The notes under the pieces were generated by a model. That model saw only the letters and a program-made list of their open reading frames with translations. It made no database searches and was not told the DNA's origin. Below are positions 8,600 to 17,145 of a stretch of 45,816 nt of DNA, piece by piece (the stretch's first letter is position 1; every line of letters starts with the position of its first letter). The position numbers and the translations under genes were made by a program. Location: positions 1 through 45,816 of the forward strand of contig NZ_JBLJBV010000063.1 of the NCBI RefSeq assembly GCF_047638075.1. The letters are read 5' to 3'. The stretch comes from UBA6197 sp047638075 (lineage in GTDB: Bacteria; Pseudomonadota; Alphaproteobacteria; Rhodobacterales; Rhodobacteraceae).

Positions 8600-8640
8600 A
8601 AAAAATAGCGGGGCCAGCCAGTTAGCACGGCCAGCCCCAC
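8600..8640 (-). terminator. Intercistronic terminator/attenuator between smoE and smoF
   Basis: Twelve-base arms at 8608-8619 and 8629-8640 pair with three G-U wobbles when read on the minus strand, around a nine-base loop, and are followed by TATTTTTTAG. The structure starts 15 bp after the smoE stop and ends about 60 bp before smoF. A partial terminator behind a binding-protein gene is a known way to give an excess of the periplasmic component over the membrane subunits. Confidence 0.75.
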
Positions 8641-8654
8641 CGATAAGAGGTTGT

Positions 8655-9968
8655 TTAATTGTAACCGGCGTCCTGCATCTCGGTCACGGCGGCGGCCTGC
8701 GATTGCTTGAGGGCCTCTTCACCCGTCATGGTGCCGGCAAGAGCTGCTGCAAGGTTCTGCCCAACCGTCGTGCCAAGCCCTTGGAACTCGGGGATCGCAA
8801 CGTACTGAATGCCAGTGTACGGCACGGGCTCAGCAGTGGGGTTGGCTGGATCAGCCGCCTGGATCGACTTCAACACCGTTGCCGCAAACGGTGCCGCGTC
8901 AATGTAGTTTTGATTGGCATAGGTCGAGCTACGCGTACCAGGGGGTAGCGCAACCCAGCCTTTTTCAGCACCAACCAGATTGATGTATTCTTCGCTGGTG
9001 GCCCAAGCGGCAAAGCTTTTTGCGGTATCGGTCTTTTGGGAACTTGCCGGAATGGCCAGCGACCACGCCCAGAACCAGGCGTTGCCATTTGGAACCGTTG
9101 CGTGCGGCGCTGCGGTAAAGCTGACATTTGCGGCAACCTCGGATTGCGCGGGGTCAAACACACGACCCGCGGCCGATGTAGCGTCGATCCACATGGCGCA
9201 ATGGCCGGTCTGGAACAGTGCCTGGTTTTCGTTATAGCCGTTCGAGGTTGCACCCGGAGGGCCATATTTGGTCATGACATCCAGATAGTAGTTCATCGCG
9301 TTGCTCCAGGCTGGCTGATCCAGCTGTGGAACCCAGTTTTCATCAAACCAGCGGCCGCCATTGGTATTCACCAGCGTGCCAAAAAACGCCATGTTCTCGC
9401 CCCAGCCCGGCTTGCCGCGCAAACAGATGCCGTACTGCTCTTTCGATTTGTCGGTCAGCTTTTCAGCAAACCCGGCAATCTCGTCATAGGTCGGCTGTTC
9501 GGGCATGGTCAGACCTGCGGCATCGAACAGGTCCTTGCGGTACATCGTGAACGAGCTTTCCGCGTAGAACGGCAAGGCATAAAGCGTGCCTTCGCTTGAC
9601 AGGCCTGCCTTTACCGCTGGTATCAGATCATCGTAGTTGTAACCTTCAATGCCATCCACCGAAGCCAGCCAGCCCTGCTTGCCCCAGATCGGCGCCTCGT
9701 AAGAGCCGATCGTCATGATGTCATACTGACCACCCTTGGTTGCGATGTCGGTCGTTACGCGCTGACGCAGGACGTTTTCTTCCAACACGACCCAGTTGAT
9801 CTTGTTCCCGGTCGCCTCTTCCCATTTTGAGGAAAGCTCTTGCATGACGATCATGTCACCGTTGTTAACGGTGGCAATGGTAATTTCTTCAGCCGAAGCA
9901 ATGGTAGTCAGACCAGCAACAAACCCGAGCCCGGCAGCCGTACCAAGCAAAATGCGCTTGATGTTCAT
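8655..9968 (-). CDS. smoE: Polyol ABC transporter periplasmic substrate-binding protein
   Basis: Periplasmic receptor (family 1 extracellular solute-binding protein), 437 residues, presumed to bind mannitol, sorbitol or related polyols. A Sec signal peptide is visible: MNIKRILLGTAAGLG, a hydrophobic core and the cleavage site ASA-EE near residue 26. The start has GGGAGGAT six bases upstream. The gene opens the six-gene operon and its leader contains the 16-bp palindrome at 9983-9998, the likely LacI operator. The polyol assignment comes from operon order and resemblance to SmoE; the exact ligand is inferred. Confidence 0.9.
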   Translation of the reverse strand: MNIKRILLGTAAGLGFVAGLTTIASAEEITIATVNNGDMIVMQELSSKWEEATGNKINWVVLEENVLRQRVTTDIATKGGQYDIMTIGSYEAPIWGKQGWLASVDGIEGYNYDDLIPAVKAGLSSEGTLYALPFYAESSFTMYRKDLFDAAGLTMPEQPTYDEIAGFAEKLTDKSKEQYGICLRGKPGWGENMAFFGTLVNTNGGRWFDENWVPQLDQPAWSNAMNYYLDVMTKYGPPGATSNGYNENQALFQTGHCAMWIDATSAAGRVFDPAQSEVAANVSFTAAPHATVPNGNAWFWAWSLAIPASSQKTDTAKSFAAWATSEEYINLVGAEKGWVALPPGTRSSTYANQNYIDAAPFAATVLKSIQAADPANPTAEPVPYTGIQYVAIPEFQGLGTTVGQNLAAALAGTMTGEEALKQSQAAAVTEMQDAGYN

Positions 9969-9982
9969 AATATCCTCCCATT

Positions 9983-9998
9983 TTTTACATGTGTAAAA
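9983..9998. promoter_or_regulatory. Probable LacI-family operator upstream of smoE
   Basis: The sequence TTTTACATGTGTAAAA has six-base inverted arms (TTTTAC/GTAAAA). It lies 15 bp before the smoE start and 76 bp behind the lacI-type gene stop. A similar site, TTTGACACGCGTAAAT, stands before the divergent kinase gene at 11194-11209; the two agree at 12 of 16 positions. The position so close to the start codon fits repression. Confidence 0.6.
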
Positions 9999-10074
9999 CT
10001 TAAGGGAGAATCTGTCATCACGTCAATGAATTATTTTGCGCCCGAAATTGCCGCGACGCAGCATTCATGCAAAG

Positions 10075-11118
10075 TCAGGCGGATTCGCGCAATTTTAGCG
10101 AACCTTCAAACAGGTGAACTTGCGGTCCGCCGCCGCCATTTTCATCGCTGATCATTTCAACCAACCGTGAAACCGCAGTTCGCCCAATGGCTTCGAAGTC
10201 CTGCGCAACCGTCGTCAGGGCGGGCACTGTGAAAGGACACAACGGGTAATCATCGTGACCCGCGATGCGCAGCCCCCCCTTGGCGCCGCGCCCAGGCACA
10301 AGGCCATGCCGCGCTGCAGCACGCAAGGCCCCGATGGCAACTCGGTCATTCGCGCATAGAATCGACCGATCAGTGTAAACGCCCCTTGAAAAATAATCGC
10401 TCATCACCGCCTCGCCATGGGATTCGAAATGCCAGTCTTCGGCAAGCAGATCGGTGCCGATGACAACCGGCGCATGCCCAAGCCTCTCCATCCTCTTTAT
10501 ATAGGCGCCTTCACGTTCAAGCGCGTTGAAGTTCACCCTCGGCATAGCCAGGAATATTGGCGGCTCACCAACACGGCACAGATATTCCGTAATAAGACCA
10601 GTGCTTTGCATGTGATCCGTGCCGACAAAATCAACATTCGGCATGGTCGCCGGATGCGAGTCGACAAGCACAAAAGGCAGCCTTGATCGCAGGCGCTGAT
10701 GCACCGCCCGATCACTGTGGTTTCCCAGCGGCGCCACCAACGCGCCGTCGACGCTCATTGACATGAACGTTTCTGCCGCACGGGCCTCAATCGCCGGGTC
10801 GGCATGGGAGCATTGGGTAATGACCGTAAAACCGGACTTCATGGCCGAAATTTCAATTGATTCAAGTAGCTTGGTAAAGAAAAGATCGTTCAGATATGGA
10901 ATGATGACGCCAATGATATTGGTTGATTTGCGGTTCATCCGGGTTGCAAAGAAATTGGGAACATACTCGACACGCTCCAACCCCAGTCGGATTTTCTCAG
11001 ACGTAGACCTGCGAACACTATCCGGGCTTTGAAAGTAGCGTGACAAGGTCGGGCGCGAAACGCCAATCATAGCAGAGAGCTCTTCCATCGTGTCGATTCT
11101 CGGCTTTTTCAATTGCAT
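10075..11118 (-). CDS. LacI-family transcriptional regulator of the polyol locus
   Basis: A 347-residue LacI/GalR-type repressor. The N-terminal helix-turn-helix is MEELSAMIGVSRPTLSRYFQ (about residues 11-30), followed by the hinge region VEYVPNFFATRMNRKSTNII that leads into the periplasmic-binding-protein-like sensor domain (NIIGVIIPYLNDLFF onward). It lies between the smo operon it precedes and the divergent kinase/GatZ pair, with similar palindromes in front of both. The effector is probably a polyol or its ketose or ketose phosphate, which is inference. The ATG at 1-7 residues ahead of the domain (MQLKKPR) has AAGGG upstream. Confidence 0.9.
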   Translation of the reverse strand: MQLKKPRIDTMEELSAMIGVSRPTLSRYFQSPDSVRRSTSEKIRLGLERVEYVPNFFATRMNRKSTNIIGVIIPYLNDLFFTKLLESIEISAMKSGFTVITQCSHADPAIEARAAETFMSMSVDGALVAPLGNHSDRAVHQRLRSRLPFVLVDSHPATMPNVDFVGTDHMQSTGLITEYLCRVGEPPIFLAMPRVNFNALEREGAYIKRMERLGHAPVVIGTDLLAEDWHFESHGEAVMSDYFSRGVYTDRSILCANDRVAIGALRAAARHGLVPGRGAKGGLRIAGHDDYPLCPFTVPALTTVAQDFEAIGRTAVSRLVEMISDENGGGGPQVHLFEGSLKLRESA

Positions 11119-11193
11119 TGCCCTTCCCTTTGCTCTTTCGCTCTCCGCCGTTTGGACTGCACTGTCAACATGACGCTAGCATAGCACTCAAAT

Positions 11194-11209
11194 TTTGACA
11201 CGCGTAAAT
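11194..11209. promoter_or_regulatory. Probable LacI-family operator upstream of the kinase gene
   Basis: TTTGACACGCGTAAAT lies 39 bp before the kinase start, within the divergent lacI/kinase intergenic region, and matches the smoE-proximal palindrome at 12 of 16 positions. It overlaps on its right side a perfect palindrome GTAAATATTTAC (11204-11215). From this position the regulator could control both the kinase pair and its own gene. Confidence 0.5.
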
Positions 11210-11248
11210 ATTTACTCTAAACAACACTAGAAGCGGAGGATACCCAAG

Positions 11249-12214
11249 ATGCAAAAAACTGACGCCATCGCCACCGTCGGTGAGATTCTGGTTGAGTTTG
11301 TATCTCATACAAAAGGGTGCGCGCTGGAGCAGATCACACAGTATTCGGGCCCCTACCCCAGCGGTGCGCCCGCGATTTTTCTGGATCAGGCCGCGCGCAT
11401 GGGCGCACGGACGCTTATGTTCGGCGGGGTCGGGGATGATGGTTTTGGACGAGCCATTCTGAAGCGCCTAAAGGACGATGGTGTCGGGACCGAAGGCGTT
11501 TCCATAGTAAAGGGGCGCACGACCGGCACAGCATTCGTGTCTTATTTTGAGGACGGCAGGCGCGATTTTATTTTCCACCTGGCCAATACGGCGGCAGATT
11601 CATTTCACATTGCGCCGGATACCCTACCCCAAGACCCGGGTTTTTTGCATATTTCAGCCGCCTCTCTGGGCATTGCACCGCTACGCGATTCAATCCTGTC
11701 GACAATGCGTCATGTCCTGAACGCCGGTGGCAAGATCACCTGTGATCCAAACGCAAGACCCGAACTCATGACCGATGTATCGGCCCGCGAGGCGTTACAA
11801 GAGGTGGTTGCGCACAGCTACTGCCTGATGCCCAGCACCAGCGATCTGAACTTTCTCTTTCCTGACCTCAAGGAAGAGGAAGCGATCGATCATCTGCTGC
11901 AATCGCGCGCCAAGATCATCGTGATCAAACGGGGTGCGGCCGGCGCAACTGTTGTCGGCAACGGTAAGCGCCATGATTTCGCCGGGCACAAGGTCACGGA
12001 AATTGACCCGACCGGCGCCGGCGACTGTTTCTGCGGAACGTTCGTTTCATTGCTTGCACAGGGCGCATCCTTGGACAGGGCGGGTCAACTGGCCAATGCT
12101 GCGGGGGCCATATCTGTAACGCGCCGCGGCCCGATGGAAGGAAACTCGACCCTGAAAGAGATCGAATCCTTTCTTTCAGCGCGCGGCATCACCACAGAAG
12201 GAACAACAGCATGA
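11249..12214 (+). CDS. PfkB-family ketose kinase (fructokinase/tagatose kinase-like)
   Basis: A 321-residue ribokinase/PfkB-fold sugar kinase, phosphorylating a ketohexose with ATP. The N-terminal GEILVEF and FGGVGDDGFGRAILKRL segments and the C-terminal anion-hole motif DPTGAGDCF (253-261, catalytic base D259) are intact. RBS GGAGGA precedes the ATG. It overlaps the next gene by four bases (ATGA). In the context of SmoS and MtlK the likely substrates are D-fructose (from mannitol or sorbitol) and D-tagatose (from galactitol); phosphorylation at C6 is inferred from the partner gene. Confidence 0.85.
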   Translation: MQKTDAIATVGEILVEFVSHTKGCALEQITQYSGPYPSGAPAIFLDQAARMGARTLMFGGVGDDGFGRAILKRLKDDGVGTEGVSIVKGRTTGTAFVSYFEDGRRDFIFHLANTAADSFHIAPDTLPQDPGFLHISAASLGIAPLRDSILSTMRHVLNAGGKITCDPNARPELMTDVSAREALQEVVAHSYCLMPSTSDLNFLFPDLKEEEAIDHLLQSRAKIIVIKRGAAGATVVGNGKRHDFAGHKVTEIDPTGAGDCFCGTFVSLLAQGASLDRAGQLANAAGAISVTRRGPMEGNSTLKEIESFLSARGITTEGTTA

Positions 12215-13464
12215 TCGACATCAAGGCGCTTATTGACGCAAACCGTGCTGGCGACGCCAAAGGTCTGCCATGCTTTTGCACCGCGAATGAACATGTCATC
12301 CAGGCGGTCCTTGCCTTTGCGGCCAAGACCGGTTTGCCGACCGTGATTGAGGCAACTTGCAATCAGGTAAATCAGGATGGTGGCTACACCGGAATGACCC
12401 CCGCAGATTATATGGCGTGGGTTAAAGGTTTGGCCGCAAAGGCCGGTGTGCCGATGGATCAGGTGGTCATGGGGGGCGATCACCTCGGCCCCAACCCCTG
12501 GCGCAAGGAACCGGCAACGGTGGCCATGGAAAAGGCGCGCGAACTTGTCCGGCTTTATGTCGCGGCCGGGTTTCGCAAAATCCACCTTGATGCGTCCATG
12601 CCGCTTGGCGGTGAACCTGCCTTGACCTTCGAACAGGTTGCCGAACGCGCTGCGGATCTTTGCGTTGTTGCTGAAACGCATGCGCCGGACCCCGAACAAC
12701 TGATTTACATCATCGGCACCGAAGTTCCGATCCCGGGCGGCGAAACCGACGCGATGGACGCCCTGGACATTACTTCTGTTTCGCGCCTCGAAGATACGAT
12801 CACAACCCACCGGGAGGCGTTTTCCAAACGGGGCTTGGGCGCCGCATGGGCACGCATCGTTTCGGTCGTAACGCAGCCCGGTGTCGATTTCAGCCACACC
12901 TCTGTTTTCAAATTTGATCCCGCACCCGCCAAGCCACTTGCAGACGCAATATTGGCAGAACCAAGAATGAGCTATGAAGCACATTCAACCGATTATCAGC
13001 CGACAGCATCACTCGCCCAACTGGTGAAAAGCCACTTTTTCTTTCTCAAGGTGGGGCCGGAACTGACATTCCGTTTTCGCGAGGCGGTCTTTGCCCTGGC
13101 CGAGCTTGAAATCCTGATCGCGCCAGCAGCGCCGTCGCACATGAAAGAGATCATCGCCCGGCGGATGGTTGAAAACGACAGCTATTGGCGTGACTACTAT
13201 CAAGGCACCGCCGAAGAAATAGCAATGCTACGGTCCTTCAGCTACAGTGATCGTATCCGATATTACTGGTCGGATCCTGAGGTGGCGGCGGCGCTGGCGC
13301 ACCTTATCCAGAACCTGAAAGACGCCCATCTTTCTGAAACTGTGGTTTCGCAATATTTTTCAGGCTTGGAGTTTGGCGATATTCCGACAAATCCAGAAGA
13401 TCTCATTTCACGACATATAGAGGCCTGCGTACGGCGGTATTTTATCGCCACCGGCGCGCTTTAG
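12211..13464 (+). CDS. GatZ/KbaZ-family protein, probable D-tagatose-6-phosphate 4-epimerase
   Basis: A 417-residue member of the family usually annotated as tagatose-1,6-bisphosphate aldolase subunit GatZ/KbaZ. Family sequences seen: FCTANEHVIQAVLAFA, IEATCNQVNQDGGYTG, GGDHLGPNPWR, IHLDASMP, and EAHSTDYQP. No GatY/KbaY catalytic subunit is encoded anywhere in the window. Established knowledge: GatZ-like enzymes of Agrobacterium galactitol/altritol pathways epimerise D-tagatose-6-phosphate to D-fructose-6-phosphate (EC 5.1.3.40). With an adjacent kinase and a galactitol-active SmoS, that role is the better reading here. Function as an accessory aldolase subunit cannot be excluded. Confidence 0.78.
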   Translation: MIDIKALIDANRAGDAKGLPCFCTANEHVIQAVLAFAAKTGLPTVIEATCNQVNQDGGYTGMTPADYMAWVKGLAAKAGVPMDQVVMGGDHLGPNPWRKEPATVAMEKARELVRLYVAAGFRKIHLDASMPLGGEPALTFEQVAERAADLCVVAETHAPDPEQLIYIIGTEVPIPGGETDAMDALDITSVSRLEDTITTHREAFSKRGLGAAWARIVSVVTQPGVDFSHTSVFKFDPAPAKPLADAILAEPRMSYEAHSTDYQPTASLAQLVKSHFFFLKVGPELTFRFREAVFALAELEILIAPAAPSHMKEIIARRMVENDSYWRDYYQGTAEEIAMLRSFSYSDRIRYYWSDPEVAAALAHLIQNLKDAHLSETVVSQYFSGLEFGDIPTNPEDLISRHIEACVRRYFIATGAL

Positions 13465-13484
13465 CCCGCGCGCGCAATCTATGC

Positions 13485-13512
13485 GGCTGCCCCCGTCGGA
13501 AAGGGGGCGGCC
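13485..13512. terminator. Hairpin between convergent operons
   Basis: Ten-base arms GGCTGCCCCC (13485-13494) and GGGGGCGGCC (13503-13512), with one wobble pair, enclose an eight-base loop. It stands between the stop of the GatZ-like gene and the stop of livF, so it can end transcription from both sides. It lacks a clear U tract in either direction. Confidence 0.5.
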
Positions 13513-13516
13513 AAAG

Positions 13517-14215
13517 TCATAGATAGAGTTGGCGCACCGTGTCATCGCTTAGCAGCTCTGCACTGGTTCCGCTTGCCACGACCCGTCCGCGGATCAACAG
13601 GTACCCACGGTCCACGATTGAAAGCGCGGTTTCAACGTTCTGTTCAATCAACAGAACCGTGGTCCCCTTTTTGTGGATCGTTGAGATGATCGAAAAATAT
13701 TCGTCGATCAATTTGGGGGACAACCCAAGCGAGGGTTCATCCATCACAACCAAGGCCGGATCACCAATCAGCGCCCGCGCCAGGGCCACCATCGCCTGTT
13801 CACCGCCTGACATGGTGCCGGCACCTTGCCGCAGACGTTCACGAATACGCGGGAAAAGTTCGGCCATCGCCTCAAGCCGGTCTTCGAATGGCACGCTGCA
13901 CCGGGCGGCATCATAGCCAAGCATGAGATTTTCGCGCACCGTGAGCGTGGGAAAAAGCCGCCGCCCCTCGGGAACGAACCCCACCCCCAGCGCCGCAAGC
14001 CGTTCGCTGCGTATATCAGCCAGGTTACGCCCACGAATGCGCACCTGCCCTTTATCAAGGGCAAGAAGGCCGGCAATAGCCTTGAAAGTCGTGCTTTTAC
14101 CAGCGCCGTTAGGCCCCAGAAGGCAAACCAATTCGCCCTCGGCCACATGCAAATTGACCTCATTCAGCATGGCAACCACGCCGTAACTTGTAGAGACGGA
14201 TTCGAGCTTAAGCAT
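13517..14215 (-). CDS. livF: Branched-chain amino acid-type ABC transporter ATP-binding protein LivF
   Basis: One of the two ATPases of a Liv/hydrophobic-amide importer (HAAT family), 232 residues. Walker A GPNGAGKST (34-42), the FVPEGRRLFPTLTVREN segment typical of LivF, signature MSGGEQAMVALARALI, Walker B LVVMDEPSLGLSP and switch His replaced by Gln in LIEQN, as is normal for LivF. It overlaps livG by eight bases and is the last gene of the hyu operon. Confidence 0.93.
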   Translation of the reverse strand: MLKLESVSTSYGVVAMLNEVNLHVAEGELVCLLGPNGAGKSTTFKAIAGLLALDKGQVRIRGRNLADIRSERLAALGVGFVPEGRRLFPTLTVRENLMLGYDAARCSVPFEDRLEAMAELFPRIRERLRQGAGTMSGGEQAMVALARALIGDPALVVMDEPSLGLSPKLIDEYFSIISTIHKKGTTVLLIEQNVETALSIVDRGYLLIRGRVVASGTSAELLSDDTVRQLYL

Positions 14216-14999
14216 TGGCGGCCTTCTGTCCTAGATATGCTTCCTGTACGCGTTGCATCTGGCGTATCTTGCTGAAATGATCTTCGGCAATCTTCTGACC
14301 GTAATCAATCACCGCGACCCGGTCAGGCATGGCCCCGACCAGGCGCATGTCATGTTCGATAATCAGATAAGACAGCCCCGGCCTTTCAAACATGGTGGTG
14401 TGAATATCCTCGATCAGCGCATCTGTATCGCGGTCGTCCATCCCCGAGGATGGTTCGTCCAGCATGATGATCTTGGGCTCAGTGGCAAGCGCGCGCGCAA
14501 TTTCCAGCCGGCGCCTGTCGGCCTGCGGCAAGGTTCCCGCCAGGCTATAGCGTCGCTTGTATAGATCGGGCGAGACAAGCTGAAGCAGCTCACCCGCGCG
14601 TTTGGCTGCACCGTCAAGTTCAGCGCGCGACCGGCTGGGGCGCAGCAGTGCCCCCAGCACACCGGTTTTGGTCTGCGTATGCATCCCGATCACCACGTTA
14701 TCCACCAGCGTCAGATCCCCAAACAGACGGCTTGATTGGAATGTGCGCGCAATTCCCGCTTCGGCAATCTTGTGGACGGGTTGCCCGGTTATGTCGCGCC
14801 CATTCAGATGCACGCTGCCTGAACTGGGTCGGTAGATGCCGGAAATCAGGTTGAAGAGGGTTGATTTACCGGCCCCATTCGGACCGATGATGCAAAGGAT
14901 TTCTCCTTTTCCAACACTCAGGCTTATGCCGGCCACCGCGACCAACCCGCCGAAACGGACACCCAGGTCGCGCGTCTCCAGTACTGCAGGTTCCATCAC
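14208..14999 (-). CDS. livG: Branched-chain amino acid-type ABC transporter ATP-binding protein LivG
   Basis: Second ATPase of the same importer, 263 residues. Walker A GPNGAGKST near residues 39-47, GIARTFQSSRLFGDLT, an LivG-type signature region reading LAGTLPQADRRRLEIARALA in place of LSYGQ, Walker B IIMLDEPSSGMDD and IEHDM. The altered signature (LPQAD instead of the usual SYG-Q) deviates from the standard LSGGQ-like motif and is worth noting. Two ATG codons open the gene; the first overlaps the livM stop as ATGA. Confidence 0.92.
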   Translation of the reverse strand: MMEPAVLETRDLGVRFGGLVAVAGISLSVGKGEILCIIGPNGAGKSTLFNLISGIYRPSSGSVHLNGRDITGQPVHKIAEAGIARTFQSSRLFGDLTLVDNVVIGMHTQTKTGVLGALLRPSRSRAELDGAAKRAGELLQLVSPDLYKRRYSLAGTLPQADRRRLEIARALATEPKIIMLDEPSSGMDDRDTDALIEDIHTTMFERPGLSYLIIEHDMRLVGAMPDRVAVIDYGQKIAEDHFSKIRQMQRVQEAYLGQKAANA

Positions 15000-16177
15000 T
15001 TCACCTTGTAGTTGCGCTGCCGCTGCGGAAACAGGCCCTGCGGACGCAGCAGCAAGAAAAGAATGACGATCACGCCAACAAACAAAAGTCGGTAATCAGC
15101 GAATATTCGGAGTTTCTCAGGCAGCATCGTCAGAAGGAACGCCCCCACGATCACACCCAGCGTGTTGTCCATGCCGCCGACAATCACCATCGTCATGATC
15201 GTCACCGACACAAGGAAGGTAAAGTTGTCTGGCGAGATGTAACTGACGTAGAAAGCATAGATTGTGCCGGCAAAAGCCGCCAGAAACGCATCCACACCGA
15301 ACGCCAGCATCTTGTACCAGACCACGTTGATGCCCTGACAGCGCGCGGCCAGTTCGTCCGCACGCAGCGCATTCCACGCCAGACCCACACGGCTGTCATG
15401 CAGCCGACGCGCGCACACAATCGACAGCGCCACCAATAGTGCAGACAGGTAATAGAAATTGGCCTGCCCCGGCGCCCGAAAACCAAAGATCACGATTGGC
15501 TGGGTGAAGGAGTGGCCAAACAGCGACGGCGCAGGGATACCGACCAAGCCGTTTGGCCCTCCGGTCCAATCAAAGTTGTTAAGCAGCTGATGAATGACCA
15601 CGCCAAAGGCAATGGTAACCAGCGCAAGATAAGTCTCGCGCGTGCGCATCGAGGGAAACCCCAGGCCAAAGCCAAAGATCGTAGCCACGAGCGCGGCAAT
15701 GGGCAGCGTCAGCCAGAACGACAGACCAAAGTTTATGGCCAAAAGCGCCGATGTATAGGCCCCGATCCCATAAGAAGCGCCGGTTGCGAAGTTCGGGATA
15801 TTGGCGCTACCCAGCTGAAAGTTCAGCGCAAGCGCCAACACAGAGTAAAGCTGCGCAAGGATCAGCAAGTGCAACGCATAGCTGCTGCCCTGAAGCATGA
15901 ATGGATAAACTACGATTATAGCAATCCCAAGGCCGATGGTTAGCGCGCGTGCACCATGAAAAGCTTCGATGATCCTCTCTTCTATGGCCGGGCGTGCTTG
16001 CATCAATGCAAAACCTGCGCCCAACAATCCAAGGATGGCTATGATAATGCGAGAGTCATCAGCCAACAAAAATACACCCAAAAGGAGCGCACCGATTACT
16101 TCCACGCTTGCGACAATAGCAAGGTCCGCCGCCTTGGGGCCGTGACGCTCTACGAAAATGTCTTGGCTACTGTTCAT
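14996..16177 (-). CDS. livM: Branched-chain amino acid-type ABC transporter permease LivM
   Basis: Inner-membrane permease, 393 residues, with roughly ten hydrophobic segments. Typical LivM stretches are LALNFQLGSANIPNFATGASYGIGAY (read in shorter pieces: NFQLGSANIPNFATG and GAYTSALLA), FPSMRTRETYLALVTIAFG and the EAA-like loop around ARCQGINVVWYKMLAFGVDA. The N-terminus carries about 80 extra residues including two to three membrane helices compared with the shortest LivM proteins. It begins 3 bp after the livH stop. Confidence 0.92.
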   Translation of the reverse strand: MNSSQDIFVERHGPKAADLAIVASVEVIGALLLGVFLLADDSRIIIAILGLLGAGFALMQARPAIEERIIEAFHGARALTIGLGIAIIVVYPFMLQGSSYALHLLILAQLYSVLALALNFQLGSANIPNFATGASYGIGAYTSALLAINFGLSFWLTLPIAALVATIFGFGLGFPSMRTRETYLALVTIAFGVVIHQLLNNFDWTGGPNGLVGIPAPSLFGHSFTQPIVIFGFRAPGQANFYYLSALLVALSIVCARRLHDSRVGLAWNALRADELAARCQGINVVWYKMLAFGVDAFLAAFAGTIYAFYVSYISPDNFTFLVSVTIMTMVIVGGMDNTLGVIVGAFLLTMLPEKLRIFADYRLLFVGVIVILFLLLRPQGLFPQRQRNYKVK

Positions 16178-16180
16178 TTG

Positions 16181-17098
16181 TCAGACCTTTTCCACGACCG
16201 GTTTGCCGAAAACGCCAGACGGCTTCAGCACCAGCACCAAAATGACCAGCAGGAAGACAAAGACGATCCGGTAAGAGGCACCTTCTGCCATCGTCGCCTG
16301 CACGAGGGTTTCAATCCCGGCAATCAGCAGGCTGCCCAGAATGGCGCCCGGCATGCTGCCGAGGCCCCCGATAACCGCAGCCGAAAAGCCGATCAGCCCC
16401 AACTGGATGCCGAAATCGAAACGCACCACCCCCGCATAGCTGGCATAAAGAATACCGCCGACCGCCCCCACCGCCGACGCGATAAAGAACGTTGCGGCGA
16501 AAACATGTTCCGGGTTGATGGCCATTAACCGGGCAATGTCGCGGTCTTCGGCGGCGGCACGGATGCGCACACCTATTTTGGTGTAACGCATGATCGTAAA
16601 GAGCAAACCAACCAACAAAACCGCAACCGCAATCACGAACAGGCTGTAGTAAGGAATGGTTATGTCCCCCACGGTCAGACGGCTGGTCAAAAGCGAGGGA
16701 AACGGCTTTGGGTTGCTACCCTGGGGATAGATACTGCGGATCAACTCACGGATGACCGTGCCAAGCGCCACCGTCGCCACCAAAGCCATCATTGCCGGCG
16801 CACCCCGGAACCGACGTATCACCAGCCATTCCAGTAAGATGCCAAGCAGCCCCACCGCCAGAATTGCAGCCGCGCAGGCCAGTATCAGCACCGCTATACC
16901 GCCGGCCGCCAATGACGTGCCCAAAAGCGCCTGCAATACCGCAAGCGTGACAAACGGCGCCACGATCGAGACGTCACCATGAGAGAAGTGGATTACGTCC
17001 AGCACGCCAAAGAGCAGGCTGAATCCGATCGCAACCAGCGCGTAGATACAACCAAGTACAACCCAATTTAACAGGTACTGGATCAAAATCGCATCCAT
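16181..17098 (-). CDS. livH: Branched-chain amino acid-type ABC transporter permease LivH
   Basis: Partner permease, 305 residues. The N-terminal run NWVVLGCIYALVAIGFSLLF followed by GVLDVIHFSHGD is diagnostic of LivH, as is the loop RAAAEDRDIARLMAINPEHV. The C-terminal GIQLGLIGFSAAVIGGLGSM and PGAILGSLLIAGIETL are also family standard. It follows the binding-protein gene by 47 bp on the same strand. Confidence 0.93.
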   Translation of the reverse strand: MDAILIQYLLNWVVLGCIYALVAIGFSLLFGVLDVIHFSHGDVSIVAPFVTLAVLQALLGTSLAAGGIAVLILACAAAILAVGLLGILLEWLVIRRFRGAPAMMALVATVALGTVIRELIRSIYPQGSNPKPFPSLLTSRLTVGDITIPYYSLFVIAVAVLLVGLLFTIMRYTKIGVRIRAAAEDRDIARLMAINPEHVFAATFFIASAVGAVGGILYASYAGVVRFDFGIQLGLIGFSAAVIGGLGSMPGAILGSLLIAGIETLVQATMAEGASYRIVFVFLLVILVLVLKPSGVFGKPVVEKV

Positions 17099-17145
17099 AG
17101 ATTTTCTCCATTAGAATATGTCGCCTCAATCGCAGCGCCTTGGCT

